From Halobacteriales archaeon QS_8_69_26 (GTDB lineage: Archaea > Halobacteriota > Halobacteria > Halobacteriales > SW-7-71-33): a stretch of DNA of 64,000 nt. Below are positions 44,868-52,859 of this stretch, piece by piece. Every line of letters begins with the position of its first letter. Within the stretch, counting starts at the first letter, position 1. The stretch lies in contig PXRX01000008.1 of the NCBI GenBank assembly GCA_003023195.1, positions 101,191 to 165,190 on the forward strand, given 5' to 3'. Below the pieces are notes generated by a model. The model was not told the DNA's origin and searched no databases. It saw only the letters and a list, made by a program, of their open reading frames with translations. The translations under genes and the position numbers were made by a program.

Positions 44868-45482
44868 TCAGTCGGGCGCGGGCCGGACCGCCAGTTCGCA
44901 ACTGTACCGGTCGTCCTCGGCCTCGCGTTCCGCCGTCGCGCCCGCACCAGCGTCGCCCTCGACGTTCGCCGCGGCGACCTCCTCGTTCGGGGCCAGCGCC
45001 GTCGTATCGACCGCCAGGGCCGTCCCGTACTCCTCGCCGATCCCTTCGACCAGTCCCTCTAGGAAGGGACAGAACGGACGGGGGGACCGGTAGCGGACGA
45101 CGACGCCCCCGGAGCCCGGACGCTGCGTGGATATTTCGGTCTCCTCCGGGTCCCCCTCCTTCGTGACCACCCGTGGGTAGAGTTCCTCCAGGCCGAGGAC
45201 CGTTTCCAGGGCGTCCCAGTCGTCGTCGACGATGGCGTCGAAGGTCTCCAGCAGACTGGGCGCGAAGTAGCGACCGAAGTCCCGCCGGATCGCCACCTCG
45301 GGGTGGTTCGTCAGGTCGGCGACCGTCTCCAGGACGGCGGTGACCTCCTCGTCGGGGTACTCCGACACCGGCAGGTATAGCCTGTTCTCCACGCCGGCAC
45401 GTTCCCTGACGGTCTCCCACCCGCCGTCGTCGGTTCGATCGGTGACGTACTCCTTGAGCGCCTTGTGGACGATCCCGTGCAT
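44868..45482 (-). CDS. H-NOX (heme NO-binding)-like protein lacking the usual heme histidine
   Basis: A 204-residue protein with the H-NOX start MHGIVHKALKEYV, the strand LYLPVSEYPDEEV, the helix RRDFGRYFAPSLLETF and the YxSxR porphyrin-contact motif in VVRYRSPRPFCPFLEGLVEG. In typical H-NOX proteins a proximal His stands in a segment like IHPEVRKLYP; here the equivalent stretch reads LGLEELYPRVVTKEG, without His. It may not bind heme in the normal way. The C-terminal 45 residues are halophilic. It lies 21 bp past ileS on the opposite strand. Confidence 0.75.
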   Translation of the reverse strand: MHGIVHKALKEYVTDRTDDGGWETVRERAGVENRLYLPVSEYPDEEVTAVLETVADLTNHPEVAIRRDFGRYFAPSLLETFDAIVDDDWDALETVLGLEELYPRVVTKEGDPEETEISTQRPGSGGVVVRYRSPRPFCPFLEGLVEGIGEEYGTALAVDTTALAPNEEVAAANVEGDAGAGATAEREAEDDRYSCELAVRPAPD

Positions 45483-45600
45483 TCTCGACCCGTTCTCGGA
45501 CGTGTGTGAGGTCGTGACGCAGCGGCTTAATGGTTTGTTCCGCCGGAGTGGGTGTCCGGAATCCGGTCGTGACGCGAGGGGGGGCGTCCGGCTCCGGCTC

Positions 45601-45660
45601 TCGGGGTGTCCGGCTCTCGGGGTGTCCGGCTCTCGGGGTGTCCGGCTCTCGGGATGTCCG
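45601..45660. repeat. 16-bp tandem repeat, nearly four copies
   Basis: Units of TCGGGGTGTCCGGCTC start at 45601, 45617, 45633 and 45649; the last has one change and is cut short. It lies between the H-NOX-like gene and prs. Nothing else is recognised in this 221-bp spacer. Confidence 0.95.
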
Positions 45661-45703
45661 GATCCGACCCGGTCCGTCGGGGTTCACGGCCCGGAACGGG
45701 GGA

Positions 45704-46591
45704 TCACTCGCCGGTCCGGAGCGCGTCGGCCACCGCGGGGGCGGCGCTGACGGCGCTGACGGACCGCTCGACGGTGTCGGTGCCGTAGACGGCCTCGACG
45801 CCGGCCCGCCGGAGGCGGACGAGCGCCCCACCGACCAGTAGTGGGTGGACGCAGGTCGCGTAGACCCGGGACGCCCCGGCCTGCCGGAGGTGTTCGACGG
45901 ACTCGCTCATCGTCGACCCGGTGGCGACGATGTCGTCGACGATGGCGACGTCGCGGCCCGCCAGGTCGACCGCACCGGCAGTCACCTCGACCTCCGACCC
46001 CGAGAGCCGCCGCTTCTCGAAGGCCTCGACGTCGCCGGTCCCGTAGGCGTCCCGGGCCGACCGGGCCAGGTCGACCGCACCGTCGTCGGGCGCGAGGAAG
46101 AGGGGATCGACCAGGTCGTCGGGGAGCGGGTCGGCCAGCAACGGCGCCGCGTCGACGGAGCGGGCCGGGGCGTCGAAGAAGTCCCGGAGGAACTCCTCGT
46201 GGGGGTTGACGGTCACGACGCGGTCGGTCCCCGCCGAGACCGCCCGCGCCATCGCCCGGGCGGAAACCGGGTACCCCGGCGGACTCTCGGAGACGGTGTG
46301 GCCGGGCTTGGCCGGTCGGTCCTGGCGGGCGTAGCCCACGTACGGCAGGACCGTCACCACCTCCTCGGCGCCGGCCTCGCGGACGGCGTCCTGCAACTGG
46401 AGGGTCTCGACGTGGGCCGTCGCCGAGACGGTCGATACCACCACCACCGCGCGGTCGGCGTCGAACCCGGGCGCGGCGGCCAGGATCTCGCCGTCCGGGA
46501 ACCGCTCGAACTCGACGGCCGACAGTTCCTCGTCGAGTTCCGCGGAAAGCGCCGCCGACAGCGCCTGCGAGGCGGACCCGCTGACGATCAT
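45704..46591 (-). CDS. prs: Ribose-phosphate diphosphokinase
   Basis: A 295-residue archaeal PRPP synthetase, which converts ribose 5-phosphate and ATP into PRPP for nucleotide, His and Trp synthesis. FERFPDGEILAAAP (about 30-43) is the N-terminal ATP site, PYVGYARQDRPAKPG is the flexible loop with the Arg/His/Asp cluster, and VAIVDDIVATGSTMSESVEH (about 212-231) is the PRPP-binding loop. Its length matches the short archaeal class. ATG start. Confidence 0.94.
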   Translation of the reverse strand: MIVSGSASQALSAALSAELDEELSAVEFERFPDGEILAAAPGFDADRAVVVVSTVSATAHVETLQLQDAVREAGAEEVVTVLPYVGYARQDRPAKPGHTVSESPPGYPVSARAMARAVSAGTDRVVTVNPHEEFLRDFFDAPARSVDAAPLLADPLPDDLVDPLFLAPDDGAVDLARSARDAYGTGDVEAFEKRRLSGSEVEVTAGAVDLAGRDVAIVDDIVATGSTMSESVEHLRQAGASRVYATCVHPLLVGGALVRLRRAGVEAVYGTDTVERSVSAVSAAPAVADALRTGE

Positions 46592-46788
46592 GTGCGGGTG
46601 GTCGGGATCCGGGCTAATCCCGCTTTCGCTCCCGTCCGTCGGCGCGCGCCGACTATCCCCTCCGTTTCACTACGTCGGCGGGATCGACCCCCTCGTCAGT
46701 CGGCGGGGGAGTCCCCGATGACCGGGGACCGTGAGGGGGTCGCACGGAACCGAAGCGTCCTTGCCCCCGCGACGCGGACGGGGATCCG

Positions 46789-47733
46789 ATGACGTTGCGC
46801 GTGACGTTCCTGGGGACCGGCGGGGCCGTGCCGACCACCGAGCGCAACCCCTCGGCGGTGTTCGTCAACCGGGAGGGCGACCAGTTGCTGTTCGACTGCG
46901 GCGAGGGGACCCAGCGCCAGATGATGCGGTACTCGACCGGCTTCGCCGTCTCGCATATCTTCGTCACGCACGTCCACGGCGACCACGTCCTCGGGATCCC
47001 GGGCCTGACCCAGACCTGGGACTTCAACGACCGGGAGGAGCCCCTGGCGGTCCACGCTCCCGCCGGGACGCGGTCGGTGATAGAGCGACTCCTCTCGGCG
47101 ACCGGCGAGTCGCCGTCGTACCCGGTCCGGGTCCACCAGGTGCGTCCGGGGGACGTTGCGCTCTCGCGGGAGGACTACGAGGTCCGGGCCTTCGAGGTGA
47201 ACCACCGCACGGACGCGGTGGGGTACGCGCTGGTCGAGGACGACCGCAAGGGGCGGTTCGACCGCCAGAAGGCCGAGGAGGAACTCGGGATCGAACCGGG
47301 ACCGAAGTACTCGAAGCTCCACCGCGGGGAGTCCGTCGAACTGGACGACGGGCGGGTGATAGAGCCGGAGCAGGTGGTGGGTCCGCCCCGGCCCGGCCGG
47401 CGGGTGGTCTACACGGGCGACACCCGGCCGACCGAGTCGACCGTCACGGCCGCCGAGGACGCGGACCTGCTGGTCCACGACGCCACGTTCACCGACGAGC
47501 GGAGCGGCCGCGCCCGGGAGACGGCCCACGCCACCGCCCGCGAGGCAGGCGAGGTGGCCGCCCGGGCGGGTACGCGACGGCTGGCGCTGACCCACGTCTC
47601 CTCGCGGTACGCCGGCGACGTCTCGGGCCACGAACGGGAGGCCGCCGCGGGCGTCGCCGACCGCGGGGGCGACGCCGAGGTGTTCGTCCCCGACGACGGC
47701 GATACGATCGAGGTGTCCTACCCCGACGACTGA
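46789..47733 (+). CDS. rnz: Ribonuclease Z (tRNA 3' endonuclease)
   Basis: A 314-residue metallo-beta-lactamase-fold enzyme that cuts tRNA precursors at the 3' end. The N-terminal LRVTFLGTGGAVPT start, THVHGDHVLGIPG (the HxHxDH zinc motif, about 60-72), NHRTDAVGY, YTGDTRP and a late LALTHVSSRY match long-established tRNase Z motifs. The exosite insertion sits between the metal motifs. It is preceded by prs on the other strand. Its 3' end is partly copied just downstream. Confidence 0.95.
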   Translation: MTLRVTFLGTGGAVPTTERNPSAVFVNREGDQLLFDCGEGTQRQMMRYSTGFAVSHIFVTHVHGDHVLGIPGLTQTWDFNDREEPLAVHAPAGTRSVIERLLSATGESPSYPVRVHQVRPGDVALSREDYEVRAFEVNHRTDAVGYALVEDDRKGRFDRQKAEEELGIEPGPKYSKLHRGESVELDDGRVIEPEQVVGPPRPGRRVVYTGDTRPTESTVTAAEDADLLVHDATFTDERSGRARETAHATAREAGEVAARAGTRRLALTHVSSRYAGDVSGHEREAAAGVADRGGDAEVFVPDDGDTIEVSYPDD

Positions 47734-47764
47734 CGACCGACGGGCTGCCCTACCCCGACGACCG
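47718..47764. repeat. 32-bp repeat of the rnz 3' end
   Basis: CTACCCCGACGAC at 47718 (the coding end, followed by the stop) recurs at 47750, 32 bp on. Two copies; only the core is identical. Confidence 0.75.
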
Positions 47765-47765
47765 A

Positions 47766-48310
47766 TCTCTCGGGTGTCACCCGTGACGGTCGTGGAGGTG
47801 CCGTCCTCGTCGTCGTTCGTCCAGTTCACGTCGCCGTCGACGGTGCTGTCGCCCGAGAGGTCGACGACGTCGCCGGCGTCGATGTTTCCTGCGATCTCGC
47901 CGTTGCCCGTGATGTTCACGTCGCCGGCGGCCTCGACGCGCCCGTCGGACGTGGCGGTTGCAGCGTAGTCACCGTTCGAGGAGTTGTAGCTGTCGACGTA
48001 GGCCCCGGTCCCCGCCAGTTCGAGGCGTCCCGCACGGCTCGTGGCGGTGACCCCCGTCTCGAGTTCCCGCCCGCGGTTCGAGGTGAACCACAGGGTCACG
48101 GTTTCGTCCTCGTGGTCGTAGGTGACGGCGCCCGGGAGGTTCTCCTCGAAGTACTGGCCCCAGGCGTCGTAGTAGTCGCTGTGGACGGTGACGATCACGG
48201 TGCCGGTGCCGAAGGGATTGGTCCGGCCGTCCCGCGAATCGTCGAGGTCGGTGCCGCCGGAGCGCATGGGGTACTCGCGCTGGCGACCGTCGCGTTCGAT
48301 CCGGGTCCGG
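47766..48310 (-). pseudogene. Internal fragment of a secreted pilin-like/DUF7289-type protein
   Basis: A minus-strand reading frame has the character of haloarchaeal surface proteins: GTGTVIVTVHSDYYDAWGQY, VTLWFTSNRGRELETGVTAT, AYVDSYNSSNGDYAATATSD, GDVNITGNGEIAGNIDAGDV and DGDVNWTNDDEDG. It has no start region (no signal or class III peptide) and runs at its C-terminal side straight into the rnz 3' end. Its upstream edge meets a kinase fragment on the opposite strand. I read it as the middle of a gene cut at both ends. An alternative is a small unusual ORF using the internal ATG of MRSGGTDLDD; that would have no signal peptide. Confidence 0.7.
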
Positions 48311-48311
48311 C

Positions 48312-48720
48312 CGTCGAGTGCCGTGTCGCCGTCGACGACTCGGTCGCGGTCGTCGCGGGCGAGGCCCTCCCGACGGCGCTGGTGGAACTGATCGAGAACG
48401 CGGTCGTCCACAACGACGACCCCGAGCCGACGGTCCGGGTCACGGCCGACACCGGTCGGGCCAACGTGGCGAACGACACCGGTCGCTTCCACCCCCGGGA
48501 CCCGGTGGTGGTCCGGGTCGCAGACGACGGCCCGGGGATCCCCGAGGACGAGCGGACGGTCGTCGCCGGCGACGCGGACGTCTCCGCGCTGACCCACAGC
48601 GACGGGCTGGGCCTGTGGACCGCCGTCCGGATCGTGGAGGCATACGGCGGGACGCTCGAAGTCGATGACCGCGAGGGCGGTGGAACCGTCGTCGAGGGCA
48701 GCCTGGTTCGCGAGGAGTGA
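48312..48720 (+). pseudogene. C-terminal fragment of a histidine kinase (HATPase_c)
   Basis: Only the ATPase half of a sensor kinase is present: N-box ALVELIENAVVHND, G1 box VADDGPGIPEDE, and G2 box GLGLWTAVRIVEAYGG, ending SLVREE. There is no sensor or phosphoacceptor domain, and the frame upstream of about 48312 is antisense to the pilin-like fragment. It is therefore a truncated remnant. The stop region is copied in the tandem repeat that follows. It could still be expressed as a free ATPase domain if a start exists at an upstream ATG or GTG. Confidence 0.75.
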
Positions 48721-48807
48721 TCGGGTCCTGTGGTGAGGAGTGATCCCGTCCCGGAGTGGCGAGGTCCGATCCCGTCCCGGAGTGGCGAGGTCCGATCCCG
48801 TCCCGGG
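48706..48807. repeat. 26-bp tandem repeat from the end of the kinase fragment
   Basis: Starting with GCGAGGAGTGATC at the stop codon of the fragment, degenerate units are followed by two identical 26-bp copies at 48756 and 48782, each with GAGGTCCGATCCCGTCCCGG. The array runs up to about 55 bp before the next gene. Confidence 0.88.
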
Positions 48808-48862
48808 ACGCTCCCGGTAGCCCCGCGCCGGATTTATAGTCGCCTCGCGCTTACCGGGTGAC

Positions 48863-50851
48863 GTGAGTTCCCGCACGAGTGCGCTCGACGCGGTCGTCTA
48901 CGGGGTCGACGTCCAGTCCGGGGACGTGCGCGGCGACTCTCCCTCCTACGCGCTCGCGGTGTTCGACGGCGAGGGCGTCGAGAAGGACGTCGTCAGCTAC
49001 CGGAAGTTGCGCCGACTGATCGCAGACGAGGAGCCGGCCATCGTTGCCACGGACAACACCTACGAACTCGCCGAGGACAAGGACGACCTCGTGCGGTTCC
49101 TGGGGAGTTTACCGGACGCGACGACGCTCGTCCAGGTGACGGGCGCGCAGAACCCCGAACCCCTCTCCCGGGTGGCCGACCGCCACGGCGTCCCCTACTC
49201 GAAGGACCCGATGGGGGAGGCCGAGGCGGCGGCGCGGCTGGCGGCGGTCAACGTCGGCCAGGAGGTCCGGGCGTTCACCGACCGGACCCGGGTCAAGGTC
49301 GCCCGCGGCCGCTCGACGGGGTCCGGCGGGTGGTCCGAGGACCGCTACACCCGGCGGATCCACGGGGCGGTCAAGCGCCGCGCCAGGGAGGTGGAGTCGG
49401 CGCTGGACGACGCGGCCCTCGACTACGAGAAAGACGTCACCGAGAAGTACGGCGGCTACTCGCGGGCCGTCTTCACGGTGGAGGCCCGGCCGGACGACAT
49501 CCCGGTCTCCCGCGAGCGCTCGGGCGACACCCGCGTCGAGATGGAGCGGGTCCGCCGGGACGGCATCGAGTTCCGGCCGCTGGCCAAGCGCCGCGACCAC
49601 GTCGTCGTCGGGGTCGACCCCGGCACCACGACGGCCGTCGCCGTCGTGAGCCTCGACGGCACCGTCCTGGACACGCTCTCGACCCGGACCGCCGACACCG
49701 CCGCCGTCATCGAGTGGGTCGTCGAGCGGGGCCGACCGCTGCTCGTCGCCGCCGACGTCACCCCGATGCCCGAGACGGTCGAGAAGATCCGGCGGTCGTT
49801 CGACGCCGCCGGCTGGACCCCCGACGCGGACCTGCCGATCGACGAGAAGCAACACCGCACCCGCGACCACGCCTACGACGACGACCACGTCCGGGACGCG
49901 ATGGCGGCCGCCCTGGAGGCACTCGACGACCACCGCGACCAGATAGACCGGGTCACCCGGAAGGTCCCGCCACGGGTCGACCGGGGCGAGGTGCTGGCCC
50001 GCGTACTCGGCGCGGACGACCCCGTCGAGGCGGTCATCGCCGACCTGACCGACGAGGGCGACGGGGAGGAGGAGAGCGAGGCCCACGAACCGGCCGAACC
50101 CTCGCCCGAGCGCCGGCGGATCCGCGACCTGGAGCGGCAGGTCGACCGCCTCCAGTCCCACGTCGAGGACCTGGAGGGGACCGTCGAGGAGAAGGACGGA
50201 CGGATCGCCGACCTGGAGGACGAACTCTCCGAGGCCCGCCGGGAGGAGCGCCGCGAGGCCCGCGAGCGCCGGGAGGTCACCCGCCTGGAGCGGGAGGTGT
50301 CCCGCCTGGAGCGCGAACTGGACGCGGAGCGCGAGCGCAACGAGGAACTCGAAGGGAAGCTGGAGCGACTGAAGGCCCTCTGGAAGCTCGACCACTCCGA
50401 CTTCAGCGACGTCTCCGCCGAGAAGGATGGCCTGGTCCCGATAAAGCCCGTCGAGGAGTTCACCACCAGCGCCCTCCGGGCGGCCGACGAGGCCTACGGC
50501 CTGGCCGAGGACGACGTGGTCTACTTGCGCGACGCCGGCGGGGCCGGCCGCTCGACCGCCGAGTTGCTCGTCGACGTCGGCCCCCGCGTCGTCCTCATCG
50601 AGAACGGCGGGCTCTCTCAGATCGCCGACGAGATCCTCTTCGACAACGAGATACCGGTCGGCCCGGCCGACGACGTGGCGATGCAGGAGGTGGACGAACT
50701 CGCCGTCGCCCGCGAGGACGACGTCGAGGCGGTCATCGACGACTGGCACGACCGCGCCGAGGAGCGGGAGCGCGACCGGACCGAGGAGATGGTCGACCGC
50801 CTGATCAGCGAGCACCGCGCCGGCGACGAGTCCGCCGACGGGCGGTCCTGA
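48863..50851 (+). CDS. COG2433/DUF460 family nuclease-like protein
   Basis: A 662-residue archaeal protein. The N-terminus has YGVDVQSGDVRGDSPSYALA and a region like a RNase H fold; VVGVDPGTTTAVAVVSLDG (about 250-268) is a second RNase-H/RuvC-like start. A long coiled coil (about 400-510) is rich in Arg/Glu, e.g. LERQVDRLQSHVEDLEGTVE. A C-terminal region has GRSTAELLVDVGPRVVLIE. It is conserved in archaea, with unknown target; nucleic-acid cleavage is predicted from the folds. GTG start. It is followed 50 bp later by a HIT protein in the same direction. Confidence 0.85.
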   Translation: MSSRTSALDAVVYGVDVQSGDVRGDSPSYALAVFDGEGVEKDVVSYRKLRRLIADEEPAIVATDNTYELAEDKDDLVRFLGSLPDATTLVQVTGAQNPEPLSRVADRHGVPYSKDPMGEAEAAARLAAVNVGQEVRAFTDRTRVKVARGRSTGSGGWSEDRYTRRIHGAVKRRAREVESALDDAALDYEKDVTEKYGGYSRAVFTVEARPDDIPVSRERSGDTRVEMERVRRDGIEFRPLAKRRDHVVVGVDPGTTTAVAVVSLDGTVLDTLSTRTADTAAVIEWVVERGRPLLVAADVTPMPETVEKIRRSFDAAGWTPDADLPIDEKQHRTRDHAYDDDHVRDAMAAALEALDDHRDQIDRVTRKVPPRVDRGEVLARVLGADDPVEAVIADLTDEGDGEEESEAHEPAEPSPERRRIRDLERQVDRLQSHVEDLEGTVEEKDGRIADLEDELSEARREERREARERREVTRLEREVSRLERELDAERERNEELEGKLERLKALWKLDHSDFSDVSAEKDGLVPIKPVEEFTTSALRAADEAYGLAEDDVVYLRDAGGAGRSTAELLVDVGPRVVLIENGGLSQIADEILFDNEIPVGPADDVAMQEVDELAVAREDDVEAVIDDWHDRAEERERDRTEEMVDRLISEHRAGDESADGRS

Positions 50852-50901
50852 GAGCCCAGTGACGGCGAGGGAACTTTGTGGGTCCGTCCCGATCGGGGAC
50901 C

Positions 50902-51315
50902 ATGCCCGAGGACTGCGTCTTCTGTCGGATCGTCGCCGACGAGGAACCGGCCTACGTCGTCGACTACGACGCCCTGACGGTGTCGTTCCTTGACATCAAC
51001 GCGGTCGCCCTCGGCCACACGCTGGTGATCCCGCGGGCCCACGTCGAGACGCTGACCGGGATGAACGCCTCCCAGACGGGGGCGCTGTTCAACTCGGTCC
51101 GGCAGGTCGCCGGGGCCGTCCAGCGGGCGCTGGACGCCGACGGGTTCAACGCCTTCCACTCCAGCGGCGCCGCGGCCGGCCAGGACGTGTTCCACGCCCA
51201 CGTCCACGTGATCCCCCGGTACGAGGACGACGACATCTCCTTCGCCCCGCCGCGCCACCGCCTCACCGAGAAGGAGGGCAAGCGCGTCGCCGAACGGATC
51301 GGCGACGAACTCTGA
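50902..51315 (+). CDS. HIT-family nucleotide hydrolase
   Basis: A 137-residue HIT protein. CVFCRIVADEEPAYVV is the N-terminal zinc-site half, and FHAHVHVIPRYEDDD (about 101-115) is the catalytic HxHxH triad. LGHTLVIPRAHVETL is the preceding strand. It probably removes AMP or other leaving groups from nucleotide conjugates in the cytoplasm. Its length is normal. Confidence 0.93.
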   Translation: MPEDCVFCRIVADEEPAYVVDYDALTVSFLDINAVALGHTLVIPRAHVETLTGMNASQTGALFNSVRQVAGAVQRALDADGFNAFHSSGAAAGQDVFHAHVHVIPRYEDDDISFAPPRHRLTEKEGKRVAERIGDEL

Positions 51316-51339
51316 GGGGCCCGAACGCCGGGGGTTTCG

Positions 51340-51462
51340 CCACCCCCTCCCCAGCCGACTCCCTCCCGTCTCCCGGGTTCCCGGTCCCTCCGGTCCCGGG
51401 GAACCCCGGTCGACGGTCGGTCGTCCCTCGCGCGTTCCTCGCGCGCCGGGGGGACGTTCGGC
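51340..51462. repeat. Dispersed CCTCCCCAGCCG element, copy B
   Basis: Begins about 25 bp after the HIT gene stop with CACCCCCTCCCCAGCCGACT and closes with TCGTCCCTCGCGCGTTCCTC, GCGCGCCGGG and GACGTTCGG, as in the copy at 29064. Its middle differs: about 50 bp of CCGGGTTCCCGG-type palindromic sequence replaces the shorter middle of the other copy. The rest of this 224-bp spacer is GC-rich without a gene. Confidence 0.8.
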
Positions 51463-51539
51463 CGGTCGGATCCGGACGGTGCGTTCGGTCGGGTGGATCC
51501 CCGATCCCGGTCCCGATCCGGCGGGGTCCGGCCGGCCCC

Positions 51540-52364
51540 TCAGTCCTCCCCGATCGAATCCAGGAAGGCGAGCAGTCGGTCGTTCACCGGGCGGGACCGC
51601 TCGACGCCGACGAGGTGGCCGGCGCCGTCGTGGGCCGCGAACTCGCCGCGGGGGAGGCCGTCGGCCAGCCGTCGGCCCGCCTCGACCGGGACGATCCGGT
51701 CGGCCGTCCCGTGGACGACCAGCGCCGGGACGGTGACCTCGTGGAGACTGTCCCGTCGGTCGACGTCGGCCGCGGCGGCGGCCTGCCACCGGCACGCCTC
51801 GGGGTCGGCGTCGTCCTCGGATCGCCAGTCCACGACCCCGTCGACGACCTCCGGCTGTTCGTCCCGGAACTCCGCCGAGAGGAGGTTCGAGAGGGAGTCC
51901 CGGAGGGCCTCGGGGTCGTCCGGGTCGGCGCAGGCCGCGGAGAGGCCGGGATCCCCGGACGTGTCTTCCGCGTCACCGCTCCCCGCCAGTTCCGCGCCCG
52001 CCGCGGCCGTCCCGAACAGGGCGAGGCTCCGGGCGCGGCCGTACGCCAGGGCGTACCCCAGGGCGACCATCCCGCCCAGGCCCGCGCCGACGACGTGGGC
52101 GTGGCGAACTCCGGCGTCGGCCAGGACGGCCTCCAGGTCGGCCGCCAGCGCCGCGACGGAGTACGGCCCCTCCGGGGTCGACGAGCGCCCGGTCCCGCGC
52201 AGGTCCCAGGTGACCGCGCCGTGCCGCCCGGCCACCGCGCGGTACTGCCAGCCCCACAGCCAGGCCCCCAGCCCCGCGTCACCGACGAAGGCGACGGGAT
52301 CGGCGTCCGTGGGGCCGTCTCGCTCGTAGTACAGGTCGACGCCCCGGTTGGTCGCGATCGGCAT
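51540..52364 (-). CDS. Alpha/beta hydrolase-fold protein lacking the nucleophile serine
   Basis: A 274-residue alpha/beta hydrolase-fold protein. Its early oxyanion region is VAFVGDAGLGAWLWGWQYRA. The nucleophile elbow reads VVGAGLGGMVAL, with Gly where GxSxG would have Ser. An acid and a His remain late in the chain (VVHGTADRIVPVE and DGAGHLVGVE). It may be a non-catalytic or unusual hydrolase, for instance one using another residue. ATG start. It stands alone between the HIT gene and the HD gene. Confidence 0.8.
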   Translation of the reverse strand: MPIATNRGVDLYYERDGPTDADPVAFVGDAGLGAWLWGWQYRAVAGRHGAVTWDLRGTGRSSTPEGPYSVAALAADLEAVLADAGVRHAHVVGAGLGGMVALGYALAYGRARSLALFGTAAAGAELAGSGDAEDTSGDPGLSAACADPDDPEALRDSLSNLLSAEFRDEQPEVVDGVVDWRSEDDADPEACRWQAAAAADVDRRDSLHEVTVPALVVHGTADRIVPVEAGRRLADGLPRGEFAAHDGAGHLVGVERSRPVNDRLLAFLDSIGED

Positions 52365-52585
52365 CGGTCGGTGCCGTCTACGACGGATCCGGGTTAGGGT
52401 CTTGGGGTCTGGTTCCGGATACTGTTCGGATTAAACGAGAAGCACCGACGTGACGACAGTGATCACCTCGAAAGCCCCCGTGCCGTTCGACCTGCCGGGG
52501 CTCGCTGCGGTCCTCGGACTCCGTCCTGCGGTCCTTGCGTCGCCCGGGCAGGGTCGAACGGCCCGGCCCCTTTCAGTCCCGCCAG

Positions 52586-52674
52586 ATGCGGGATCCCCGG
52601 CCAGTCACCGCGTGCCGGATCCCCGCCGGCTACCGTGTGCCGGATCTCCGCCGGCTACCGTGTGCCGGACCCCG
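52586..52674. repeat. 25-bp tandem repeat
   Basis: GTGCCGGAT begins units at 52612, 52637 and 52662, after a degenerate copy near 52586; the units contain CCGCCGGCTACC. They lie in the 495-bp spacer between the hydrolase and the HD gene. Apart from this and the palindromes at 52747-52797, nothing else is recognised there. Confidence 0.9.
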
Positions 52675-52746
52675 GGAGTCGGGTGCCTGCCCTTCCCCGG
52701 GTCGCACCCCTCGGGCCGGGGTGGCCCTCGGGGTGCTCCCGGCCGT

Positions 52747-52797
52747 TTACAGTATATTTACGGTAACTATTCCGGTCTTACAGTAATTCTACCGTAA
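52747..52797. repeat. Dispersed TTACNGTAA double palindromes, copies 5 and 6
   Basis: Two complete elements lie in tandem: TTACAGTAT-AT-TTACGGTAA (52747-52766) and TTACAGTAA-TT-CTACCGTAA (52778-52797). Each has the 11-bp spacing between half-sites. They stand about 65-110 bp before the HD gene start and about 400 bp from the divergent hydrolase gene. Confidence 0.85.
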
Positions 52798-52859
52798 GAG
52801 GCGGGTCGCGGTCGTCGGCCACCGTCGATCCTTTGGTGCCGGCCGTCGCAGGGGGACCA

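Noticed and set aside
48112-48311. N-terminal extension of the kinase fragment
   Set aside because: This part of the frame is antisense to the pilin-like fragment and has no kinase character, so I did not count it as part of the kinase remnant.
52450-52797. Possible small gene between the hydrolase and the HD gene
   Set aside because: The frame reads through a tandem repeat and two palindromic elements and has Pro/Arg-rich composition, not the acidic character of haloarchaeal proteins.
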